This document shows positions 35,924-48,359 of a stretch of DNA of 64,000 nt, in pieces (the first letter of the stretch is position 1; each line of letters opens with the position of its first letter). Under the pieces are notes generated by a model. It was not told the origin of the DNA, searched no databases, and was given only the letters and a program-made list of their open reading frames with translations. The stretch is from Gnetum montanum. Its lineage: Eukaryota > Streptophyta > Gnetopsida > Gnetales > Gnetaceae. The translations under genes were made by a program, and so were the position numbers. The DNA is taken from the NCBI GenBank assembly GCA_015680685.1, contig MNCI01001903.1, positions 105,586 to 169,585 on the forward strand, in the 5' to 3' direction.

Positions 35924-38477
35924 TGGGTTAGTTCACTCATGATCATGCCCAAGAAAGGAGGCAAATGGTAGGTGTGCATCAACTTCTAGTTGCTAAATAT
36001 GGTAACTTTCAAAGATCATTTTCCATTGTCGTTTATTGACCAAGTTCTAGACACCATTTTTGAGCATAGCTACTACAGCTTTTTGCATGCTTATTCGGAT
36101 TGCACCCAAGGACCAAGAAAATACAACTTTCACAAGTCCTTGGGGAACTTTTTCTTATCATAAAATGCCATTTGATTATGTAATTCCCTAACTACATTCC
36201 AATGATTAGTCCTTCAAATTTTCCAATAACAAATTTGTAGTGGGGTAGAAGTCTTCATGGATGACTTTTCTACGTATAGAGCTACATTCAAGCAAGCCCT
36301 AGACCGTCTTGAGAAGGTGTTGAGGAGATGTGTTGAAACAAACCTCCAGCTCAATTGGCAAAAGATCCATCTTATGGTCTAGGAAGGCATAGTCTTGGGG
36401 CACTGGATCTCAAAAGTAGGAATCGAGGGGGACCCTAATAGCTCATCAACTAGAAATAGTTAAAGAAGTGTGGTCATTCCTTGGTCATACTGGCTACTAC
36501 ATGCACTTCATTGAGAATTCTTCCAAAATCACCAAGCCATTGGTTGAATTAACAAAGAAGGATGTACCATATGTCTAGCCCTTGCATGTGAAATCGCATT
36601 TCAACAACTGAAGTAGAAGCTTGTTGAAACCCTAATTCTACAAGCACCTACTTAGTTCAGGCCATTTCATGTGATGATCAATGCATCAAATTATGCTTTG
36701 GGGGTAGTTCTTACATAGCTGGATGATCAAAAACATCCATATTACATTCACTACGCAAGCTGAAGTATCATAGGTGCATAGTTGAACTACACCACTACAG
36801 AAAAGGAGTTGATGCCAGTGGTGTTTACCTTAGAAAAGTTTAGGTACTATGTGCTTGGTTATAAAGTGTTCGTGCACACAGATCATAGTACCATTTGGCT
36901 TTTAATGAATAAACCAATGGTCAGCCCTTGTGTGATATAGTGGCTTGTGATTTTACAAGAGTTTGATCTCACAATGTTAGATCGAAAGGATGTGAAAAAT
37001 GTAGTCACTGATCACTTATCATGACTAAGATGGGATGGCAAGGAGAAAGAGAGCCCCTTATCTGATCAATTTCCTAATGACTATCTTCTTGTAGGGGCTA
37101 TTAATGTACAAATTCCCAATGAACTAAGTGGTATGAAACCATTCTTACTTATTTTCTCAAGCAAGAACTGCAGCAAGGTTTGGACACTTGGAATAAACAA
37201 TAGTTTCTTTACTAGGTTAAGCATTTCATGGAAATCAATGGAAACCTTTACAAAGTATGTCCTAACGGCTTGGTACACTAGTGTGTTCTTGACATAGATA
37301 AATTTTTCATTCTCCAAGACACTCAAGAAGGCCCTTGTGGAAGCCATTATGTTGGGAGATGCATGACCATAAAAATCCTCATGGAAGGATATTACTAGCC
37401 AACAATCTTTAGGGATGCACACTAGTTCCTCCCCGCTTGTGATCATTGTCAAAGAGATGGTGGAATGACTACTCAAATGGAGGGGCCATAGTAATGGATT
37501 CAACCTCTCAAACCATTTGATATTTGGGGCATTGACTTTATGGATCCCATCGCAGCTTTGTCAAATGGAAAGACATACATAATAGTTGCAGTTGACTATT
37601 GCACTAAGTCAGCAAATGCAGTAGCCATCATCGACTATACATCCACTACTACTACTCAGTTTGTACAACAGAATATCATAAATAGGTTTTGTGTGCCTCA
37701 TGCATTAATTTTTGACAATGAAACTTATTTCATAGGTGCCACTTTCCGAAAACTTAGGCAGTGCCTGGGGGTTGAGCACAAACTCATAACACCTTATCAC
37801 CCTCAAGCCAATGGTCAAGCTGAAGTCACTAATTGAGAGATTATGAAAATTCTAACATGTAATATTAGAAAGTACTGAAGGGATTGGACCACCAAATTAA
37901 ATGATGCCCTTTGGGCCTCTCGCTCTACATGGAAGTTTCCCATCGGTTATTCTCCCTATGAGCTTGTGTACGGAAAGCTACCAATACTACCCATTCAATT
38001 TGAGTTTCGTACACCTCTATGGCCTATGACCTTGACATGAATTTAATTCTATCACAAAAGGAAAGATTACTGAACCTCAACTTGCTAGATGAAAATCGAT
38101 TAATGGCCCTATCATCCAATGAAATGCATAAGGCATTCAACAAGAAACAACATGACTTCAAAATAAGGAAAGTCAAGTTTCAACCAAGAGACAAGGTTCT
38201 CTACTAGAATCTTGCACACATGCCTCAACAAACCAAATTTCAAACATTTTGGGAAGGAATTTACATTATCGAAGAGACTTTTCCATTTGGGGCCATGATT
38301 ATATATAAACTTAATAGCCTAGATAAGAAGCGATTAGTCACCATCCAACAACTAAAACCTTTCCATGAGAGCAAGCCAACCAACTCAATAGACACCTCAC
38401 CAAATGGACAACCATGCTCAATCTTTCGAATCTCCTACTTCCAATTTAGTTATGGGGGAGATGGCCATCCATACTAA
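35924..38477 (+). pseudogene. pol: RT, RNase H and integrase of pol, element C (right part)
   Basis: Resumes with WVSSLMIMPKKGGKW. RT continues through FKDHFPLSFIDQVLDTIFEH and the catalytic block VEVFMDDFSTY (FMDD, about 36247), LEKVLRRCVETNLQLNWQK and EGIVLGHWISK. RNase H remnants are at about 36640-37020 (MINASNYALGVVL, YTTTEKELMPVVFTLEKFRY, LLMNKPMVSP, EFDLTMLDRKDVKNVV). Integrase (37500-37990) keeps WGIDFMDPIAAL, YIIVAVDYCTKS, LIFDNETYF and YHPQANGQAEVTN, so all three catalytic acids are present. The C-terminal domain (38019-38390) ends KRLVTIQQLKPFHE. Stops and small shifts occur throughout. No chromodomain. Confidence 0.8.
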
Positions 38478-40385
38478 TACTTTAAGTGACTCCTTAGGCT
38501 TTTGGCTTTTTTTTTTTTTACACATTTTTGGTTTTACAACTTTTGTTTTCATATTCTTTATTTTACATCTTTTTGTTTTTCATGATTATTGATCTTTTCT
38601 AAGTTTTTATTTTACACCATCATTAGCATATTTAATATTTATTGAATACTCTTTTACTTTCTTTTATATTTTCTTGTGTTTGGTGTAATTCTCTACTCTT
38701 TTTGCTGATAAGGTGCTAGATACAATGGTTATGTGCTACTCGTTGTATAGTATGTATCATTTGTGATTTGATTATTGATGTCTAGTTTATAACTTTGAAT
38801 GTCATCACTGATAACCAGGACATGGTTTCTTTTCATGTAATTGGTAGTGAGTCCACATCATCCACCCATCCACACACTCTATGGTTTTCCTTGTTTTGGA
38901 AATGTGCAGTCCCCTTTTTATTAATACAACATTAATAAATTTGTGACTTGTGTAATTTCTAGAATTGGGAAGGAATAAAAAGTTTGGATAGGGTATGAAT
39001 TCAAAGGGATGTGGTATTATTTGTGATTTTCCATTTTCCTATGTGCAGGGGTGTTCTTGTGAGCTTCTCATCATTCTATGTCATTCCACAATAGAAAGTT
39101 GAATAAGTCCTTGCATGGTATGGTCCTCATTAAAAAAAATAATGAGGATTCAAGGCACACCCCTTAAACAAAATAAAAGGGCTATAAGCATTGGTTATGG
39201 GACTTTTCTTGTCTCCTCTAACTAAGGCCCTTTCTCACTTCCTACGTTCTCTCCAATTTGGAATGGTGGTTGTTTTGTGGAAGCATTCTTATGTCTCAGG
39301 AGATGGACTAGTCTTAGAATGTTGATGTGAAGTCAATGAAAGTGGTTGGTTTTGGTTTGGACTGAGGATGGATCTTACCAAGTCATTTAATCACAAACTC
39401 CATAAGGGACTTCATGTGACCATAATTAGAAACTCCATTCCATTCTCTCTCTCATCCATCTATGCTTTTCATGCCTCACCTCACTACCGATTTCATGTTT
39501 TGATTCAATGTTTTGGTTTGATGTGTCAGGTTTCTTAGTCAGTTACTTTTGGGTTTTTTGTACTTAACCTTCTATAATCATTAATGATCCATGGAGCCCA
39601 TGGACTCCTTAGTTTGAAGTTATGCAATGGCATAAAAGGCCTATATCTACTTTGGGAAGGACCCACTTGCATATCTTTTGGTTTGGTTAAGTTAAGTTCT
39701 TTAACCTTAGACATTGATATAATCAAATTCTTTTTATTTACCCCATCAATGCCATCTAGTTGTGCACATCTTCACAAATATTTTGAGTTAATTCCTTCTT
39801 TTTATTGTTTTGAATTTCTATACCCACATTTTAGTATTCCTTGTGTTAAGATTTTTCTAAATTGTATGGACTGCTTCTCTTACTTAACCTATTTTTCAGT
39901 CTTTCCACTAACATTATCAAGTAATCAATCTACCACAATCACAACTTAGCTAGATAAAATCACTGACAAGACAAGGTATTTAACTACTATGTGTTACACT
40001 TTATATACTAATCCTTGATTTTATTGTGATTATAGTGGGAAGCATGGACTGGAAGTGGGACTATCTTTACCAAGGATGATGCAATAATATCACTCATTGG
40101 AGATTGTTCATGACCATTGGATCTCTTCTACCTCTCCCTCATTCTTTTGTTGCCAAGAGGGGTTGGATGTCCTTTGGATCTAAGAGTGTTTTTTTCTATT
40201 TTCATAAACACCCAACCTTGTACACAATTGTAATGATGTATGCTCATGCACTTCTATATTTGTCTGTTTCCTCTGTATCACTCTGCATGTTAATCAAACA
40301 TTCCATGCCTCCTAATATATTTTATAAGGGACTTGTTCCTCTTCTTCTGTACTCAAGGATGAGTTTTCATTCAGTCATGGAGGTA
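38478..40385 (+). other. 3' non-coding region of element C
   Basis: 1.9 kb, AT-rich, no convincing frame. Athila elements can carry an env-like ORF here; I see none. A 121-codon open stretch (39584-39949) has no recognisable features. Confidence 0.45.
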
Positions 40386-41239
40386 TGATGAATCATGTTT
40401 TACATAAGCTTCGATATCAGAGTGGCTGCAATATCAAGTACATGATATCGTAGTTCAACATGCGATACTGGGCATGCGATATCATAGGGTACTCTTGGGC
40501 CTATAAATATAGCCCTTGGGCATACAATTTGGGGGTAGTTTTGGAAGTTAAGTAGCAAGATTCTTGCAATTTGTTCATTTGATAGTTAGAATATTTTCCA
40601 AGTGCCCACAGTAGGAGGTCTAAGTGTAATTGGATCTTTATTCAAGCATTGATGTACCTGAACATACCATTATGTTGGCAATAAAGATGAGCTCTTTGAT
40701 TCATCCTTGCAACACTTGAGACTTTCTTTCTTTATGCATTTATATATTGTGATTTTATGCAATTTACATGTAATGTTATTCATTTAGCAATTAATTTTGA
40801 TTAATTAAGCAACTAATTAAAATACACAAGCACGACCCCTTCAAACATACATGTGACACTTGGTAGCTCAAAAATGGTTAGCATTTGATAGCCTAGCAGT
40901 GTTTACATGAAGTTTAGGATGTGTTCAAGAAGTGGGGACAGTTACTCATGTTAGGTTAGATTAGACAATAGTTCACTTAGCATTTAATTTCTCTCACTTT
41001 TGTTATTGATTTTAGGTAATCAAATTGATAAAACATAAAATGATAAAAATCTTATGCCTCAATCACACTTAACCATACACTTGCATTTCACAAGTGGGAC
41101 TGAGAAGACAATGAATGGACAACATGAACTCACCATTTAGCGCTAGTGTACTTTGTAATTAAAGTCTATAAAATTTGACCAGATCACACGTGGATGCCTA
41201 TGATTTGTATGGTTGGGCGTAGGGGTACCTTGTTGCTTA
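40386..41239 (+). repeat. 3' LTR of element C
   Basis: Starts TGATGAATCATGTTTTAC and ends TTGTTGCTTA (TA where the 5' LTR has CA). TATA box at 40502-40509. It is shorter than the 5' LTR mainly because one of the two upstream 34-bp units is missing. Confidence 0.85.
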
Positions 41240-41663
41240 TCACCTGTCTAAATGCCTAACAACATTATCATATGCATTCCTCCATCAGAGTTGCTTAACT
41301 TAGTAAAAGAGAGATGTATGATCAAAGTAAAATGGATCATCATAAGCAAATGCGATTTGAACTTGTTATGAAAGTTATCAATGTTCATGTTCATTGAGCT
41401 AGGTTCATTCCTTATTCTTGATTGGAGGTGATCTCTCTAACTTATGAGAGGTAACCTGTTTAACAATTAGATAAGTGTGGTGCTTTTATCAATATAAGAA
41501 TAATAATTTTTATCAGATATTACAAAAATTGTATATAATTATAATGATTATTAGATATCTAATGCCTTTCTTAGCAATGAAGCTAAATAATGAGGAATGA
41601 ATATGTCTCATGTCTAACAATATAAATATATAATGTACAAAGTAGAATTTGTTATATTCTTGT
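41240..41663. other. spacer between elements C and F
   Basis: About 420 bases of AT-rich DNA. No gene or repeat seen. Confidence 0.4.
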
Positions 41664-42446
41664 TGATGCATAAATTTTGGTCGCATCAACATTGGGAAGG
41701 AAAACTTGTTTTAGGAGACTATTGCCTAGGGTGCCTCCCATATGGGTATGGAAACCTAGGAATAGTCTTAGCTGGAGAGGGCTATGTGGCCTTTTGCAAA
41801 TAATAAACTAAAAAGAAATTTAAAATTTAAATTAAATAATTATCTTCAATACAATAGGTAATTAAAAGAACTAAATTTTTCCTGGTTCCGTTGATGCTAT
41901 TGGTCCGTGACTGCCGATGGTATCCACTGCTGGGTAGGAAGACCGTGATCGCCATGAGAGAGGGAGAAAGAGAGAAAAAGAGAGAGAGAGAGACTCCCAC
42001 TATAGTCTACACAGGGCAGCAACTATAGTTTTCAAAGCCTGCCATCATTTGCTACCCTTTGTGCACCGCCATAGAGAAGAAGATCATTCACCCACGTCTG
42101 CACCACCGTGACAAGCTCCTACTATTGCTGAGAAAACCCACAAGGGTTTGATTTTTAGTTGTTGACTCCTGCCTTGGACCTTTCTCAAAGAACAACTAGA
42201 AGCCTATAAAGAAAAGAGGAAATTGTTGCTTAGTGGAGAGGAAGATGGCCCTTCAGACTGATAGTCAGAGCCTATTTTGGGACTCCTTCTTCTTCATCAT
42301 CTAGGAGCCCCCCTCTAGACTCCATTTTATAGTCGCTATAGCCATCCATAATGATGCGTACATTTCATGTAATGGCTACAAACACCGCCACCACTTTTTA
42401 TGTAATAACTCACACATTCTCTAATTAAGTGCCCACTTATGTCCAT
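41664..42446 (-). repeat. 3' LTR of element F, cut by element D
   Basis: Plus strand starts TGATGCATAAATTTTGGTCG and aligns base for base with 61468 onward. This includes the (GA)n run at about 41960-41994 and the block GTGCCCACTTATGTCCAT, after which element D begins (TGAAACACC at 42447). Confidence 0.82.
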
Positions 42447-42694
42447 TGAAACACCACAAAATTTTGGCCTAGCACTTTCAAACAAGATTCAAGCTAAGTC
42501 ATGTAGCCACCCAAGCATGAATACAGCATGACCAAACTTGGAGGTCTCTGTAACAGCCCCTGATGGTCCATGATTCAATACGCAGGGTCCCCTTAGGGCC
42601 CATGGGTAGCTGCATCAACTTTCAGCATCCATAATCAAAATTTTCAGGCTCAAAATGCTTGGTTTTGGCTAAGTATAATTTGGCTACATTTTTA

Positions 42695-43270
42695 GACGCT
42701 GCTCAACGTAAGGATCAACGTCACCAACTTTTGGAGGCCCAAAACTGAGCCAAAATAGGATGAAATTAGGCACAAGGACCCCCCATGATCTTCACAAGGT
42801 CCCCAACAGGTCCCAGCCTGTAGAAAATCAAGATTTGGGCCTCAAATGTGCCATTTTGACTTGGTGACGCTGGGGTTATTTTTCAGACGATGTACAACAT
42901 AAGGATCAGCATCACCAACATTTGGAGCCCCAAAACTGAGTCAAAATAGGATGAAATTGGGCACAAGGACCCCACATCACCTTCACCAAGGTCCCCAGTA
43001 GCTTCAAGCCTCTAGAAAATCAAGATTCAAGCCTCAAATGTGCCATTTTGACTTGGTGATGCTGGGGTTATTTTTCAAAAGCAGCACAACTTAAGGCTCA
43101 ATGTTACTAACTAAAATAGGGCCAAAACGACATCCAAATTAGCCCAAATTTGGCACAAAGAATCCTCTTGACCCATGGCATGCAGATCTACTTTGAAAAT
43201 GGGTCTCATAGGTCAAAAATGGATTCAGAATGCACTATTTTTAGGTCATACGCTATTAGTGACGTTGACA
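42695..43270 (+). repeat. 191-bp tandem repeat in the D LTR
   Basis: Units start near 42695 (GACGCTGCTCAACGTAAGGA), 42886 (GACGATGTACAACATAAGGA) and 43078 (AAAGCAGCACAACTTAAGG). Two full copies and a third partial one. Each includes CCCAAAACTGAG(C/T)CAAAATAGG. Confidence 0.7.
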
Positions 43271-43370
43271 CTGACGTTGATGCTGATGCTAACGCTGGAC
43301 ACTGATGCTGATGCTAACGCTGGACGCTGATGCTAGATGCTGATGTTGACACTGGACGCTGACGCTAGAA
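43259..43370 (+). repeat. GACGCT/GATGCT hexamer tract in the D LTR
   Basis: Degenerate hexamer tract (GACGTTGACACTGACGTTGA, GCTAACGCTGGACACTGATG) upstream of the TATA box. Probably an expanded simple repeat; a role in LTR promoter activity is possible but unsupported. Confidence 0.6.
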
Positions 43371-44257
43371 TAGGCTATGCACACATCAAAGCTAGATCCA
43401 TGCACGCTGGAGGCTTTGGCAGCACAAAAAAAAGCATAGATCTACAGATTCGGAGGCCAGACATCCAGATCCACTCTTGTACTTTAACATTCTTTGTACG
43501 TTTTTTGCATTTTTTAGTGTATCAAGCTCTTAGTCATGTTGCACACTGTACATTGTAACATTTCGTGCATTTGGTCAACGCACACACCTGTCATCCAATC
43601 CGAAGTTTTCTCACCCCGTAGCCACTAATCTTCTCCCAGATCCAAATCTCTCACCTAAAACCATATAAATCTCCTATTTTTCCATTAGATCCATGTTCAA
43701 AAAATTTGAATCTCACACACTTAAGAAATCTGGGCATCAATCTCATACACTAGGCATCAGACTTGGTCATGCAGAGCAAGGGCAATCTTGGTCATGCTAT
43801 AGAACCTGCAACCAGAAACTTGTATTTCCCAGCATCCATTCACATCCATCGAGGCTAAATGTTCACCTTGCGACCAATCCACAACTGCGTTATGACCGGT
43901 GCACATTGTAATTTTTTTATCAATACAAAAAGTTTCCATTATTGCTCATATTCTTATAGTTTACATTATTTTTCCTATTCACATTTTTCCTATTTTCATT
44001 ATTTAAACAGTTTACATTCGTTTTTCATTTGTTTACGTTCAATTTTGCATTTGTTTGCATATAACCCAACGCATCACAATTGCGTACATTTAGGGAAGTC
44101 CTCGTTTGATCCACGTGCAAAGCATTCAAGGCACTCTACCTTTGTTAATTTCTAGCTTGCCCTCAGGTGAAGGTAGGGTCTTACTGTTTCATCCGTAGAT
44201 TTCTCGGTGTCCGTTTATTCTAGCCTCTCACCAACGATTTCAGAAGATACAGTAAAA

Positions 44258-44275
44258 TGGCGCTAGAAGGAGGGC
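44258..44275 (+). other. primer-binding site, element D
   Basis: TGGCGCTAGAAGGAGGGC, six bases after the LTR. It is the least mutated copy of the family site and begins with the TGG expected opposite a tRNA CCA end. I could not match it to a tRNA from memory. Confidence 0.7.
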
Positions 44276-44875
44276 TATTTCTTTGTTAGATCCACCTCTT
44301 AGCATCCCAGATCTAGTGTTCACACACTGCTGTGATTGTCAACGTCCCTACGCTGCCTTGTTCCCAGCATTCAAGTGCTATTTCCTGCTCATAAATCCTA
44401 TTTTCCAGTTTGGATGCTATTTTAGAATTTTCCAGACACACTCCTGCTTGAATCACAGAGTCTTGCACCTTCCCTTCTCAGATCCAGATGCTACCCATAG
44501 CATCCTACACTCCCTGCTAGTTTCAGACATTGTTTACAACATCCATCATCTTTATACCTCTTTTCTAACGCTATTCACAGTGTCCAAATCTAAGTTTTCT
44601 CCATAGACACTACGTCCAACACTTAGTTTTCTCACCCAGATGTTGGTCACGCTGACGTTGGTCAAGCTAAAGTTTGGTCATGTTGACGTTGGTCACGCTG
44701 ATGTTGGTCAAGCTGATGTTTGGTCACGTTGACATGGGTCAATTTGACACTCCTTCGTACGCTGTTCAACACTTAGCCATATTTTCTCCCTTCAACAATT
44801 AGCCATTTTTTCTCTCTCTGACACTTAGCCATTTATTTTCTTCCGCTTACGCTATTACATATAGACACTTTGACA
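44276..44875 (+). other. leader of element D with GTTGGTCA repeats
   Basis: 600 bases between primer site and gag. It includes a short-unit array at about 44637-44745 (GTTGGTCACGCTGACGTTGG and variants) and, near 44770-44835, three ACTTAGCCATNTTTTCTC blocks. No coding frame accepted. Confidence 0.5.
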
Positions 44876-45704
44876 ATGGACCATGTGCAAACCAACACCA
44901 CCACCATGCCCATTACTGACTTCGATATCACAATCTTGGGTCCTGTCACCACCACTGAGTCCATAGTTGCTCTTGGCACAATGAATCCTCAGGGGCCATC
45001 TCACCAGTCACTGAGACTACAAGGTATGGATCCCGCATTCACCATCTTGACTCTTGAACAATATAACTTTATTTGTGTTAAAATCCAAGCTAACCTGGCT
45101 GTTGACCGAGCCGAGCTGGAAGTAAAGAGACACTATGAGCTAATTTACAAAGGAGGTCATGACTTCATTCCTACCGCCTACGATGTCATCCCCCTCACTG
45201 AATCCCACCATGAACTCCTATCCCAACTTCTCATGGCCAGGAACCAAACCTCACACCAGCCCGTCATAGAACCTCAAAACGAAGATGAGGAAGATAATTT
45301 CGCAGCTCAATCCGAGCATGCGGATTCGTACCATACTCTCAGTCTGCATACTTATGTGAATCCATTATTTTACCCTTTCATGATGGAGACCATGTCCCTC
45401 TCTCCATTCATTTAAAACCACTCAAGCACACGTGCCCCAACAGGAAGTACCCACTCTTATTCCCACTCTCCCTATGACCGATACTCAATTCAATGTAACC
45501 ATCCCCACTATTCCTCCAGTCACCACATTATCCCCTCTCCTATAAGTACAACCCCAAAACCCCCCTCTCAAACTAATGTAGGAGTGAATTTTCCACCCCA
45601 AGTAATTGGGATGCCATCTGTGATACCTGCTTCCACATCTACACACTTCATCCCACGAGTGCAGGTTCATACCACACCCTTGGCTCCTCCAGTGCAACAC
45701 CAGG
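44876..45704 (+). pseudogene. gag: gag N-terminal part, element D
   Basis: Starts at ATG 44876 (MDHVQTNTTTMPITDFD). The family N-terminal domain is intact (LTLEQYNFICVKIQANLAVD, ELIYKGGHDFIP). It is open to the TAA at 45413-45415, after which the Pro/Thr-rich region continues, partly frame-shifted, to 45704. There element G begins (TGTAACGACG). The C-terminal half resumes near 54220 but the capsid-like core is missing. Confidence 0.72.
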
Positions 45705-47142
45705 TGTAACGACGAAAAACATCGGTCGTTGGAAATATCAATGAAAATCCGTGGTACAAAATTCTAACCTCGGATCCGTGCGAGGACCGTGTTGGAGAGA
45801 AAAACGAATCTGAGGTGCCCTAAATGGTCTTGTCAATCAGACAGGGACTTATTTAATCAGTAAAAGGTTTTGTAGTATTTTGATGGTGAAATGAAGATTC
45901 TTTATAAAGCGATGCAATACTTTTAATCCCGAAAGAAATTGGAGATAATGAAAATGATCAAGATAAGATTGCCAAATCCATCTAACTAGGATGCAGGAGA
46001 TCAGATTTGGTAAATGATACGATCACAAGATCTAGTTTAATTTATGAAGAAAACAATGTGTTTAATACAATGACATCAGGCAAGCTTCGGTTTGGACGAA
46101 GCATATGCCAGTAAAAAGAAAGTGATGCAAAGATGAAACAAGTGAGGATCAATCTACCTTGATCTAGCCAATCTGGGCGCAAGGAAGTCAGACCCGTGGG
46201 AGAATATTCGGCAGCTAGTTGTTTTTTATCAAGAATTCTTGTCAATCACCTCCGACGTTCTCACGATCGTTGATTCTCTTTTGCTCTCTTGCCAATCTTG
46301 AAAGAAAATTTTTGCCAACCCCACTTTTTATCTTCATCAACTAGGGCATTTATAATGTTAGGGTCAGGAGAAAAAACATGGTTTAAGTGACGCGTGTCCC
46401 ACACCCATAAAATGTCGTTGACACAATGTGTTGTCATTGAAGCTCGCAACGCTATGCTGTGTAACGTGTCATAAAATACCCTCATGTGGGCTTTGGCAAC
46501 ATTGTCCTTTGAATACGCTAGAGATCGTATTGTAGCATATGAACTACTGATGTGCTTGTCTTTACTTAATTACACTGCGTTACACTAAATTACACACTGT
46601 AGCATAATTCAGCGTAAAGTAGTGAAACAGCAAAAGTTAAAGCATTGTTGCCGCACTTACTCTGTTTCTATCCTTTTCTAGGTTTTTACTATGCTGCGCT
46701 ACATAAAGCAGTGTAATGGGCCCCTTAACTAGGAAAGAAAAATCGCTGAGATGCGCGTTATACTACAAACTGTTGCTTAGGACTTGAGATTTTTGCCAGG
46801 CTGTTGAAGTCTTGTATGCTTGCCATCCTTGATGCTGCGGTGGGCTGTCTTTGATATTATGCTGCACAATGTGATGTTACACTATGTAGCATAATACAGC
46901 GTAATTTGCCAAAAGTTAAAAATTTTTGAAACAGATAACTTGCGAAGTTGGAAGCTTGGTCGTTGTGCATCTGTCACTTTGCTCCATCCTCTGGAAGTTA
47001 CTCATGCTTATGTTGCACAGCGTGGCAGGACAAACCTTCGGCTGAAAAGGAACTTGCTGCACCGTGCTTGGTTGCGGCCCTTCGTCTAAATCATCAGCCT
47101 TTAGCTGAACTGTCGAGGCCTCAAAATTTTCACGGTGTTTCA
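45705..47142 (-). repeat. 3' LTR of element G
   Basis: Minus strand starts TGAAACACCGTGAAAATTTT (47142) and ends at 45705 (plus strand TGTAACGACGAAAAACATCGG, alignable to the A LTR end TGTAGTGATCAAAAACGTCG). TATA-like TATAAAT at 46348-46354. Palindromic TGTAGCATAATACAGCGTAA blocks lie in the upstream half. Shorter than the A and B LTRs (1.44 kb). Confidence 0.78.
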
Positions 47143-48359
47143 ATGGCCCCTCTTTGTTGACGTTTAGAGGGCTTGCCTGAAAGACGTCGACAAAGAATAC
47201 GAAACACCAGAAAGGCACAAGTGTCAATGGTGTCTATCAGAGATTTCTCAAACGTTGTTCTGTCAAACTTAGAAGTGCGAGGATAGAAGGAAACAGAGTG
47301 TAGAAGGGATCTTACAAGAGTTAAGGATGGTAGGTTCAAGGAAGACTCAAATACATGATTATGAAGCTTCTCCGAACAAGTCATTATATCCTTTTGCTAA
47401 TGTGTTAACGAAAGGTTACGTAATCATACTACATATCAAGGGCTTGCAAGTGCAATTTGTGGTACACCTGCATGGCCTGGACGAGTTGTTTTACATCCAT
47501 TTTGCCAAACCCCCCCCCCCCCTTTTTTGCCAAAATGCAAATTGTATGCCATAAGGCGAGCTGCGTTACACCAGTTTATGGGCATGATAATGAAAAATGG
47601 AGTTGACTTAATGCTCACTTTCTGTACAAGCAGAGGAGAAAGCGGGACAATTGTGAAGATAACGAAGGGATAAGGAAAGGGGGAGAAAACAAGGTAAGGC
47701 ATCCGATGGAGGGAGAGGTAGGGTTTGCACTTCCAAGTGACCAGACTAGTCTGAAAAGCCACCTCATAACACCATAACACCTCACCTTCCAGTGACAGTA
47801 TTCTCAATCAACGCCATTGTAAAAAGTAACCTACAAAACACAACATAGAACAGGAAGCTAGAAACAAACATCCTAATTGCTAAGGAGGGAGGTTGTCGAG
47901 ACAAGCGTCATCCAAAGCGAATAGGAGAGGGACCATAGCAAGCAGCAAGGGTGCCAATGTTGATGTCGCAGTTCCTGAAGTTGCCGTTGGCAGCCAGATT
48001 TATCTCGCTTGAAGGACGGTGCAAAGAACATGTCAGATGAATCTGCTAAGCTAGAGTCTAATGACGGCGATGGATGGAGGCCGCTAAGTTGGTGGGTGGC
48101 CACGATTTTTTTGAGGCACTAAGCGGCTAAACTAATCCCAGGAGCTACAGCTACGAAGTGGCTATCATAGTGACATCTCTGAGGGGTCAGTAGTATGCCT
48201 TTTAGCATATCCAAGGAATTAGGAGAATGCTAGTGGGGTAACGGCATTGTATCTGTCCCAACGCCTTACCCACTCCATCTAGTAGGGATGCAGTGCAAGA
48301 ATGATCACGCTTGCTTGCTTCATGGATGGTTGGTTGACAGATTCTAGTTTTAGGTCCTG
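47143..48359 (-). other. 3' non-coding region and polypurine tract of element G
   Basis: Minus strand AACAAAGAGGGGCCAT directly before the LTR (about 47143-47158) is a good polypurine-tract candidate, matching the one in B. A 17-base C run (about 47506-47522) and open but unremarkable frames occur here; no gene accepted. Confidence 0.55.

Larger units (their letters stand above)
12311..41239 (+). mobile_element. Athila-like Ty3/gypsy retrotransposon C, interrupted by B
   Basis: Order on the plus strand: 5' LTR (12311-13209), tRNA-Asp-like primer site (13214-13231), gag, protease, RT start, [element B 17001-35918 plus target duplication], rest of RT, RNase H, integrase, non-coding tail, 3' LTR (40386-41239). 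The RT block FMDDFSTY...LNWQKIHLMV...EGIVLGH and the integrase block WGIDFMDP...IIVAVDYCTKS are typical of the Athila/Tat branch without chromodomain. All genes are broken. Flanking 5-mers (CTTGT left, TCACC right) do not match, so a target duplication is not evident. Confidence 0.85.
42447..44251 (+). repeat. 5' LTR of element D
   Basis: Starts TGAAACACCACAAAATTTTGG and ends AGAAGATACA; about 1.8 kb. TATA-like TATAAATC at 43674-43681. Its upstream part differs from the A and B LTRs: it carries a 191-bp tandem repeat and a GACGCT-rich tract in place of the palindromes. Confidence 0.75.

Noticed and set aside
39584-39949. Possible env-like ORF downstream of C pol
   Set aside because: No signal peptide, no clear membrane anchor pattern and no similarity I recognise; composition matches the surrounding AT-rich DNA.
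12306-41663. CTTGT occurs before both the C 5' LTR (12306-12310) and the F LTR (41659-41663), suggesting one duplication
   Set aside because: C's own 3' LTR ends at 41239, so the second CTTGT flanks a different element; a 5-mer match is easily chance.
47436-47807. 123-codon minus-strand open frame between G integrase and LTR
   Set aside because: It crosses a C homopolymer, has no counterpart in B and no motif; treated as 3' non-coding.
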